Positions 1 to 7,631 of a stretch of 64,000 nt of DNA are shown piece after piece. The stretch lies in contig NC_046680.1 in assembly GCF_009870125.1 (NCBI RefSeq), positions 5,704,001 to 5,768,000 of the forward strand. The letters run 5' to 3'. The stretch is from Drosophila pseudoobscura. Lineage: Eukaryota > Arthropoda > Insecta > Diptera > Drosophilidae. Below the pieces are notes generated by a model, which made no database searches, was not told the origin of the DNA, and was given only the letters and a program-made list of their open reading frames with translations. Positions within the stretch are counted from its first letter, which is position 1. Each line of letters starts with the position of its first letter. Position numbers and translations under genes: made by a program.

Positions 1-1926
1 GCCAATTCACAAGCATTGATGTGGGATTGGCCATTGGGGGCCTAGATGTGAAGGCACAGGAGGCTGTGCTGCGTCAGAATCCAGATATTGTGATAGCCAC
101 TCCTGGACGTCTTATAGATCACATCAAAAACACGCCCAGCTTTACCCTGGACTCCATTGAGGTGAGCTTATCCCCAGATATTCGATTGATCTTTCTTACT
201 ATTACTATGATGAATGTCCATCCTTGCGCTCTGAGCTCAACCCTGGGCAAAGCGGATAGCCTTGGTACTTGCAACTGCGCGGCAGATGCAAGCTGATCAG
301 AGAGAGATTTAAATGAATATTCCCCATTTATAGTCAACGTCTAATTAGGTTTATTCTTGATTTACAGGTTCTCATCCTGGACGAAGCTGACCGAATGCTG
401 GACGAATATTTCGCAGAGCAAATGAAGGAGATCATCAATTCCTGTTGTAAGACGCGCCAGACCATGCTCTTTTCGGCCACGATGAGCGAGCAGGTCAAGG
501 ATTTGGCTGCCGTCTCGCTAGACAAGCCTGTCAAGGTCTTTGTAAACAACAATCAACAGGTGGCCTTTAATTTGCGGCAGGAATTCATACGCATACGCGA
601 GGACAAGGAGGGAGATCGCGAGCCCATTTTGGCCAGCTTAATTTGTCGCACATTCCACGATCATTGCATGGTTTTTGTGCAGACCAAGAAGCAGGCCCAT
701 CGCTTGCACATCCTGTTGGGTCTGCTGGGCATAAGGGCCGGTGAGCTCCATGGAAATCTGACCCAGCAACAGCGTTTGGAATCACTCAAGAAATTCAAGG
801 AAGAGCAGATCGATGTCTTGATCGCCACAGATGTGGCAGCTCGTGGTCTGGACATTGTGGGTGTGAAGACAGTCATTAACTTTGTGATGCCCATTACGAC
901 AGAGCATTATATCCATCGTGTGGGCCGTACAGCGCGTGCCGGTCGTGCCGGTATCTCCGTCTCGTTGGCTGGTGAAAAGGAACGCAAGATTGTCAAAGAT
1001 ATTATCAAGAATGCCGAGAGCACCATTAAGAATCGCATTATTCCACCAGAGATTATTGAGAAGTATCGCAAGAAGCTGACTGCCCTGGAGCCAGAGATTC
1101 GTGAGTTCAAAAATCCAGTTATGATTTACCCTTAGACCCATCATTGATTCCATTCAGAAAACATTCTCGACGAGGAGCAGGCCGAGCGTCAGCTCGCCAA
1201 GACAGAGCAGCAACTGTCCAAAACCGAGCGTAAGCTCTTGGGCCAGACAAACGACAAACGCGGCTGGTTCCAAACAAAGCAGCAGCGTGAGGATGAAAAG
1301 AACCGACTCGCACTGACCCCAAGTGACGAGGGCAAGACAGCTGGCGGCAAGGGCAAGGGTCACGGCCCGAACGCTGGTAAACGCAAGCGACCCGAATACG
1401 GCGGTGATGGTGAAGATGGACCGCCTGTCAAGGAGCTGGATGCCAAGCGCCACAAGAAAAAAAAAGAGGAGCCGAGGAAAAAGACGCCTGAGCAGATGGC
1501 TAAGGAGCGGGCCATGAAAGAAATCGAGAAGGTGTCGCTGGTGCGGGCCAAAATGTCCAAGCTCCGCAAGCGCCCTGGGAAGCTAGGGGCAACTGAACCT
1601 ACCAGATACGGGTCCAATGCGGCGTCCAATCAACCTAAGCGGCGCGGCCCTCAATCGGCATTCACCAACGATTTGACCGATGTCAGTCGGGGTGGGGCAT
1701 TGCGATTGAGGTAAGCACATATATAATTGCATTTAAAGATAATTCCATTAACGCATTTACCTTCAAAACCAGATCCGAGGCTAACCGCCACAAGAAGATG
1801 ACAAAGATTGCGGCCACGAAGAAGGTCAGCACCGTGAAGCTGACAAACAAGGCGGGCAAAAACAAGTTCAACAAGGGAAAAAGCTTTGGCGGACCTCGCT
1901 TCCAAAAGAAGGATAAAAAGAAATAG
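1..1926 (+). CDS. Rs1: ATP-dependent DEAD-box RNA helicase Rs1 (DDX27/Drs1 family), copy 1, 5' part outside window
   Basis: Nucleolar DEAD-box helicase; the Drs1/DDX27 family acts in pre-rRNA processing and 60S subunit assembly. Exons fit GT-AG rules and keep frame: <1-161, 368-1100, 1158-1710, 1773-1926 (TAG). Visible motifs in order are GG (QxxGG region), TPGR (Ib), DEAD (II, right after the 162-367 intron), SAT (III), the VFVQTK region (IV), [10 protein letters not shown] (V) and [11 protein letters not shown] (VI). A lysine/arginine-rich C-terminal tail follows, as in the family. The frame is open across all visible exons, unlike copy 2, so this is the candidate functional copy. The first exons cannot be checked. 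The in-frame TAG at 1133-1135 lies inside the 57-nt intron 1101-1157, so it is not a premature stop. Confidence 0.9.
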
Positions 1927-1965
1927 TTATACGCTTACCTTATCAAAGCGAATACACAAATTAAT

Positions 1966-2181
1966 CTAAGCTGTCTTAGATTGTCTACAAAAGAACTCAA
2001 TATTTTTCTTATGCTTTATGGTGGCACCGAACTGTTTTATTGAATTGGAAACCCTAATCTTGGCTTCCAGCTCTGCGTTCGACGAAATTATGTGCCTGTC
2101 CTCCTTGGCGCCCAAGCCTGCAGCAGCTGATATCTGTCGCTCTGCGCTGGAGCTGGGCAAGTAAGTCCGCCACATAGACAA
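1966..2181 (-). other. Possible 3' exon remnant of an unknown gene (copy 1)
   Basis: A minus-strand open frame of up to 71 codons converges on the end of Rs1 and is preceded by a splice-acceptor-like TTGCCCAG near 2155. The translation is mixed-composition and polar (for example SSNAELEAKIRVSNSIKQFG) rather than low complexity. The DINE fragment begins about 80 bp further upstream on this strand, so if this was a terminal exon its gene has been cut off. The frame is identical in copy 2 (14149-14364). I do not recognise the protein, and chance openness is possible. Confidence 0.25.
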
Positions 2182-2261
2182 CAGCAGGATTAGCGCTCTT
2201 TGCCCGTGTCCTTGTACAACAATCTCTTACATTGAGTTTAAGGTGTGACAAGAATTATTAT

Positions 2262-2565
2262 AATGATCCGATCTGATCCAGATTCGGCAATCTGGTAGAT
2301 ATGGTCAATGATTCTGGGTTTTCGGGTTGTGGATGCAACAGGGCGAAATTTTAAACACACTTGTAGCAGTGTGATACCACAGGAGTCTGGATACAATAGT
2401 TTGTTGCTCTAGGTATTATAGCCTTTGAGATATCAGCTAAGCGTTCATCGGGACGGATAGACAGACATAGCTATATCGACTCGGATATTGATGCAGATCA
2501 AGAATGTATATAAGCTATCCACCACAAAACTAATACATTCCTTAGCTCTTCGGGTGCTGGGTGTA
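2262..2565 (-). mobile_element. INE-1/DINE-like Helitron-derived fragment, upstream of the secreted-protein gene (copy 1)
   Basis: The segment carries phrases typical of the dispersed Drosophila INE-1/DINE repeat in reverse orientation: GATCTGATCCAGATTCGGCAA-type sequence, CTTGTAGCAGTGTGATACCAC, ACAGACATAGCTATATCGAC, and ATTGATGCAGATCAAGAATG followed by a TATATA stretch. It is antisense to the better preserved copy at 27230-27795, which shows the complementary phrases. The same block occurs at 14445-14748 in copy 2. Confidence 0.7.
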
Positions 2566-2775
2566 AAAACTTGACTGGTTGTCAAAATCAGAAATCAACT
2601 CATTTGTTAACTTTTCTTTTCCACAGCATGCCCTGGCAATTATGTTGCTCCATACCATACAATATAGTAGAGAGCGTAGACTCAAAGTGTTATAAGTATT
2701 TTTAATTTTATTTGAAATTTGAAAAAAAAAAAATAAAAAAAATTTTTAGTATTACAAATTTGTAGTCTGCGAAAA

Positions 2776-3691
2776 ATGTGGAAAATGAATTTGTACTCTG
2801 TGCTGTGCGCTTTTTGCCTCCTGTTTGTTGTAAGTACTGAAGTCGCTATTATTTTTATTTCTGATGAACACTCTACAACACGAACAATCCCAGATGATCC
2901 ATCGACGACATGCCATACTAGCAGTGCCGATCCACAGTGTGCAGGGTCCTCGAAGCTCGAACGAGTCGTCGCTGCAGGAGCCCCACGTTGATTCTGAGCA
3001 TCCAAAGATAGTCGAGTCTATCATAAACCCTAGACAGGCACAAGCATTGGGGTCCGGTTCGAACATGGGACTGTCTACGGGCCTTGGCAGCAAATTCTCT
3101 TCGAAAGTGAGAAAAAATTCACCGATGATGATCAGTGAGCAGCGAGAGGCCAGCGGTAAGCAACGGCGACTCCGAGCTATAGAAGATCTTTTCGCTCGAA
3201 CAACGACGCGGCCCAAGGAGCTAACCATACCACTAGCACGCGGGATTGTGGACAGCATGGGCAGGCGAAAGAGCAACTATTGGACTGTCACCTACGGCGA
3301 TGTGTGGAGGGACACGCGTCTCGTCGACTCTTACCTGAGCCGAGCCCCCCGTATCCACTTGGTGTCGAATCCACTCGTAAACTACTATCCCGACGACAAG
3401 AGACTCGCTACCGTGTGCAAGGATAAATCGACTTTAATAAGTGTTAGGGGACTTATCACGTTCAACTGGACAACCGAACGTATATACAGCAAGGTCTTCG
3501 TTTACAGGAAAATTCACGCTTCGAGGGAATGGGCGTCAGGCATGTTAGACTTCTTTTGCCACGTGCCAAGGAAAGAACATGCAGGATATTTGAGAAGAGA
3601 GACCACAGTCCTAGAACATTTGAGATGCACCACACTTGCCTTTCACAGGATGTCAGACATGATTCCAGGGTACCATCTCCAGAATTGGTGA
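2776..3691 (+). CDS. Unrecognised lineage-specific gene, probable secreted protein, two exons (copy 1)
   Basis: Proposed model: exon 1 2776-2829 encodes MWKMNLYSVLCAFCLLFV, a hydrophobic signal-peptide core. A 64-nt intron follows (GTAAGT at 2830, CAG ending at 2893). Exon 2 2894-3691 joins in frame at MIHRRHAIL and ends at TGA. The product would be about 283 aa, basic, with three cysteines in the mature part. The middle is Ser/Arg-rich and a more structured, Trp/Tyr-containing half starts around YWTVTYGDVW. I recognise no domain. A TATAAGTA lies about 85 bp upstream. The gene sits between two DINE fragments, and its stop codon lies in the downstream one. Copy 2 differs at 11 sites, all amino-acid changing. 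If unspliced, a shorter ORF from 2864 would encode 275 aa without a signal peptide. Confidence 0.55.
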
Positions 3692-3795
3692 TACCACATG
3701 AGTCTGGATACAATAGTTTGTTGCAGATGAATAATGTATGTATATTAGTTATCCACCACAAAACTAATATATTCCTTAACTCTTCGAGTCCCAGC
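3688..3795 (-). mobile_element. DINE-like fragment, downstream of the secreted-protein gene (copy 1)
   Basis: It repeats the end segments of the 2262-2565 fragment in the same orientation. The block starting GTGATACCAC (3688) matches 2371, and the block TATCCACCACAAAACTAAT near 3750 matches the one near 2518. The part between them is largely deleted here. The gene's TGA (3689-3691) overlaps the first bases of this fragment. Copy 2 equivalent: 15870-15977. Confidence 0.65.
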
Positions 3796-3859
3796 AATCG
3801 GAGAGCAGGGCGGCCGATATGCAAAGCTGTAGAAATGGTGAGTAGGATATTGTTAGTTT

Positions 3860-5530
3860 AAGAATTTGGGCAGATATCGTGTCTTTCCACTCACCTTGTT
3901 AATGGGACACTGAAACTCTCCTGGCCGCTTGCAGCAGTCGGCCTCAACGTGGACATTGCGACAGTTTTCACAGGTGGTACCATCGCAGACCAGAGCCTTG
4001 TCGCTGCCCTCGGCTGTCAGCTGAACTAATCCGCCGGGCGATCCTTTCGTCACAGCGCCAGAAGACGGATATACAATCGTTGTTCATGTCACTACTCCCG
4101 CCACTTAAAATTATCTGGCCGGACACACGCTGTAGTTCTCCTTGTCCTCCAGTAGCATCAGATGCTTGGGGCACGAGCAGACGTCGTGAGTACTGCGTGT
4201 CCCGCTGCGTGCCCCGCTGGCTATGCAGATGTGGGAACACTTTGTGCGACTGTGAAGACAATTGTGATTGCGCAGCACTTTCGCACCCGATGTCCACACG
4301 GCACTGATGTCGGTGAACTGCGACAGACGCTGCAGCTCCGCAGAACGACGTTCTCCGTTGACAGTGATCCGCTCCATTCCGGTCTTGTCATCCAGCCAGT
4401 ACACAAATCCCCCCAAGGCGGCATTGTTGTTCACCGGAAACAAGGGTTTTCCTGTAGAGAGGGAATAGGAGATTAAACATGAATCCAGAGGGTCGGGTCC
4501 CCATATTGGTTGCTTACTTGTTCTTTCCTTTAAGGTCTATCACATCGATTCGCTTGCCATGGGCATAGTAGATCTTATCGGACTCATTGCCATCGACTCG
4601 GGCCTGAGTGGTGGCCTGATGGCTGCCGACATCTGTCGAGAGGAGCAGACGCCTCGCCTTCATGGCAAGCACGTCAATGTTGCGAGGCTTCTGCGAGTTC
4701 GCCAAAGAAGACTAAAGAGGAAACTTTTTAGAACACAGCTGAATAGGCGAGAGAGCTTCACTTGGGCACGGATATTCTTGCCGGACAGCGGCAGCGGCAC
4801 ATTCAGGCAGTCTGTCGTAGCTGTGGGGGATGCAGGGCACGTTCTTGGCGAGGCTGCGGCTCTGGCCTGTCTGGATCAATGTCTCCTGTGCTCCAGTCGC
4901 TCCATTACACGTAGTCCTAGTTGCCAGCCAGTGTCCGACGCTTCTTGCCATCCAGTAGAGGCGTCTCGTCTCTTGGTCGAATATAAGCTCCGGGCCATGA
5001 TTGCTTGCAGCTCGGATTCGTGCATCGTGACGCGGCGTATGGAGTCCGAGGCGACTCTGTAGATGTACATGTAGTCGCGACGCGTCTCGAGGACCAGGGA
5101 ACGCGGCTTCTCCACCCCCTTCCACAAGAGCACGCGCCGGCTGCTGCCATCCAAGCGGGTGATCTCGATGAGACGAGCCTCCGCATCGGACCGACGCGAG
5201 AACAGGTCCCATTTCCCACGTCTTTCCTTCGCACCAGACGCCAGAATCCTGAAGATGCCGGTGTCCCGACGCCAACCAGTACTTGTTGCCATCCAGTAAA
5301 GGCGTCTCGTCTCCTGGTCGAATCTGAGCTCCCGGCGTATGGAGTCCGAGGGGAGGGGGGCGACCTCTGTCCGGCTGTCCACTCCTTCCAGGATGCGCGC
5401 CCTCGGCGTTGTCCACTCTGCACAGGAATTTTCCTTTGAAACCAGCTGTTCGGCTGCACCAGCACCCCCTCGGCACCACGGCACCCCTCTGGCCAACGGC
5501 CTGCAAACGGCGTCCTAAAGTACCATCAAA
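3860..5530 (-). pseudogene. arr: Truncated, broken fragment of arrow (LRP5/6 Wnt co-receptor), copy 1
   Basis: Read on the minus strand, the fragment keeps clear arrow-like segments: FDQETRRLYWMA and IEITRLDGSSRRVLLWKG (YWTD beta-propeller blades), GFVYWLDDKTGMERITVNG, the EGF-type CLHSRTKCSHICIASG and DVCSCPKHLMLLEDKEN, and LDLa pieces LVCDGTT and CCKRPGEFQCPINK. Intron traces remain: GTAAGC/CTACAG at about 4525-4455, and a GTGAGT donor after CPINK near 3895. It is therefore a genomic fragment and not a processed copy. Several frameshifts break the frame, and the signal peptide, first propellers, transmembrane segment and cytoplasmic PPPSP tail are absent. It runs antisense to Rs1 and ends next to the duplicated Gasz promoter. 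Confidence 0.8.
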
Positions 5531-5659
5531 AAACAATTGCAGCTCTGGTCACGTTAACCAGCTGTTTCTGGCAGTGCTGGTGGTGTGACCAGAGGATGCC
5601 AGTCAGTGTGACCGCAAAGGCATCGAATTGAGCCAAAAATAATATAAATAATAATAAAT
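5531..5659 (+). promoter_or_regulatory. Orphan copy of the Gasz promoter region (copy 1)
   Basis: This matches 17701-17829, which lies directly upstream of Gasz. It contains CAGTGTGACCG at 5604-5614, the reverse of the Drosophila core-promoter motif 1 (YGGTCACACTR, bound by M1BP), plus a nearby GGTGTGACCA. The Gasz coding region does not follow here; the sequence switches to unrelated DNA at 5660. Confidence 0.5.
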
Positions 5660-6068
5660 CAAGTTAAAGAAAATAGATAACTTTTCTGCCCATCCATATT
5701 GCGTATTTGTTTGGCTTATAAATTTTTCGAGAATAAATTAATTAAAAAAGTTCACAGCAAAAAAACGGAGAACGGTCACACTGGCACCGACTTGTGCGCT
5801 CCTGATTTTTAAATAATAAATTCATTATTAAAAATATCAACAAAAGTTTAATAATAATTGCACTTGATAATAATAGCAAAATACCACCGACGTATGTCAT
5901 ATCGCGTTTTGCATTGAAATATCTCGAAATAAACAACAAACCACCAAAAAAATACAAATCGCCCTCGGCGAACAAAAACAACAAAAAACGCGGGAACGCA
6001 GCAGCAAAAACAAAATCTGTAGTCGGCATTTTCATGAAATCAGTTTAAGCACCTGGATCCTGAGAAGC
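5660..6068 (+). promoter_or_regulatory. Unique AT-rich spacer: probable start of the repeat unit (Rs1 upstream region) plus 5' leader of the I-element
   Basis: CGGTCACACTG at 5773-5783 is an exact core-promoter motif 1 and could mark the Rs1 promoter of copy 2. The rest is AT-rich with A-runs and no convincing ORF. The 5' end of the I-element lies somewhere between here and 6069. I could not find a target-site duplication to fix it, so part of this stretch may be LINE 5' UTR. Confidence 0.4.
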
Positions 6069-7631
6069 ATGGCAAACAGAGGAAAGACAAGGATGGCCAC
6101 GGAGAAGGCGACGGGAGTCAAAATTCGCACGGAAACGCTGAAGAAAAGGGAAGGAGAAGCTAAATCCGCCATGCGGGTAGGAGTAAAAATGGCGGCAAAA
6201 ACGGCTCCGCAGCTTTTGGCTTCTAAACTGTTGTGCAAGAAACCAAACTTGTCGACGAACGTGTCGACAAACATGTCCACGAACACGGCAACAAGCATGA
6301 CATCAAACATCTCTACGACGAAAGAGAGAGAGAAGACTGACGCGGTTTGTGTGGCTTCTGTGAGTACGAATAACGGAAGTAACCGCAAAATCATCGTTAA
6401 CAAGTATTATGAGGGGCATAAAGGTCCATACATTGTTTGTATCGACAAAATGAGTGCGAATAATGCCAGAATTGCTATAAACCAGTTTGATCTATCCGAT
6501 CTGCTGCTGAAACAGGGCATTAGCGATATCGAGGAGGTTGCTAGAATGGGCTATGGCAGGTGCAAGATTGTGTGCGGGTCGGCGGAATGTGCAAACGGGC
6601 TAGTGGAAAACAGTGTTTTCGCTGCTCAAGGGTACTCAACCCGAATCTTTAGGCACTTCGTCCAAAAAGCAGGACTAATTTTTGGGATCCCCGGGCACTA
6701 CTCGGAGGAACAGCTAGCGGAGCTTGTAACCTCGGATATCCCAATTGAGGAGATAGTTCGGATTACGCGAAGGGATAGAGCATCGGGAGAACGTGTACCT
6801 ACTGGCAGGGTGAAACTCTGGTTCAGAGGAGAGCAGTTACCAGCCAAAATCAATTTTCTATATTCTAAAGTAGAAGTGAAACCTTTTGTTCAGCTTAATC
6901 AATGTTACAGGTGTTTTAGGTTTGGCCATCTGGCGCAGCATTGCAAGAGTGGAGCGAAATGTTTCAAATGCGGACAAGATCACAGCAGAGATGTTATCTG
7001 CTCAGGGCTGGTCTGTGCTAACTGCAAGGGGGAACATGCTGCCACCCACCCGCAGTGTGAGGCCAGGAAAAAAGCGTTCGCCATTCAAAAGTGTATGTCA
7101 CTGGAAAACCTAACTAGAGCTGAGGTCAGGGCTAGATATCCGATCCTTTTTGATAGAACTGCCCCTGACCCAAGGGATCAAGGGGAATTTCCTAGACCCA
7201 GTTGGCAATCTAGCCGCCCCCCTGAATTCTTGAATAACAGCTTAGAGTCCGCCAGGGAAATTCATTCTGTCACCTCTTTCGCGGAAGTGACCAAATCCAA
7301 TAGGGTTGCCGCCCGGAACGCAGAGGCGGCCAAGGCAGCAGCCAACATGGCAGAGTGGAAGAACTCAATAAATTCAGAATACGTCCAATTGAGCGAAAAA
7401 TTTGTGAGATCTTCATCGGTGGCATCTTCTCTGGCCCAGGATAAGCTAAACGCACTAGGAGCCAAACTCACAGCGTTCCTGATTGATCCAAACAACATCA
7501 TTAAAGGGGATTCTTTAGCGAATAAATTTATTAAGGAAATTAGAGAATTTGTCAATGCTTCCAACGCAGAACTAGATAGGTGTCAGATTGCCCAAGGGAT
7601 GGCAGTTGGTTCTCAAAACATCCAACAATGA
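6069..7631 (+). CDS. I-element ORF1, gag-like nucleic-acid-binding protein
   Basis: 520 aa, starting ATG 6069. The N-terminus is basic and Ser/Thr-rich, with an STNVSTNMSTN repeat. Three closely spaced CCHC-type zinc knuckles lie at about residues 279-336: CYRC...GH...C, then CFKC...H...C, then CANC...H...C. An alanine-rich segment and a coiled-coil-like C-terminus follow. ORF1 proteins of this family coat the element RNA and localise the ribonucleoprotein. The stop TGA (7629-7631) overlaps the ORF2 ATG (7628-7630) as ATGA, which suggests coupled or reinitiated translation of ORF2. The frame is intact with no visible lesion. Confidence 0.88.
   Translation: MANRGKTRMATEKATGVKIRTETLKKREGEAKSAMRVGVKMAAKTAPQLLASKLLCKKPNLSTNVSTNMSTNTATSMTSNISTTKEREKTDAVCVASVSTNNGSNRKIIVNKYYEGHKGPYIVCIDKMSANNARIAINQFDLSDLLLKQGISDIEEVARMGYGRCKIVCGSAECANGLVENSVFAAQGYSTRIFRHFVQKAGLIFGIPGHYSEEQLAELVTSDIPIEEIVRITRRDRASGERVPTGRVKLWFRGEQLPAKINFLYSKVEVKPFVQLNQCYRCFRFGHLAQHCKSGAKCFKCGQDHSRDVICSGLVCANCKGEHAATHPQCEARKKAFAIQKCMSLENLTRAEVRARYPILFDRTAPDPRDQGEFPRPSWQSSRPPEFLNNSLESAREIHSVTSFAEVTKSNRVAARNAEAAKAAANMAEWKNSINSEYVQLSEKFVRSSSVASSLAQDKLNALGAKLTAFLIDPNNIIKGDSLANKFIKEIREFVNASNAELDRCQIAQGMAVGSQNIQQ

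Larger units (their letters stand above)
1..5659. repeat. Tandem segmental duplication, copy 1 (left end outside window)
   Basis: This stretch matches 12210-17829 almost base for base. The offset is 12209 at the left, 12183 after a 26-bp deletion in copy 2, 12182 after a one-base poly-A difference, and 12170 after a 12-bp difference in the arrow fragment. Identity stops abruptly at 5659/5660, inside an AT-rich run. Contents in order: Rs1 3' exons, DINE fragment, secreted-protein gene, DINE fragment, antisense arrow fragment, Gasz promoter copy. Outside the secreted-protein gene I count about four substitutions in roughly 4.8 kb, so the duplication is recent. An assembly haplotig is possible, but the I-element between the copies and the copy-specific lesions favour a real duplication. 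Confidence 0.93.

Noticed and set aside
1238..1714. Separate small basic-protein gene after Rs1 (and its copy at 13421-13897)
   Set aside because: It is the Rs1 C-terminal exon. The preceding 57-nt intron (1101-1157) joins it in frame to the helicase core.
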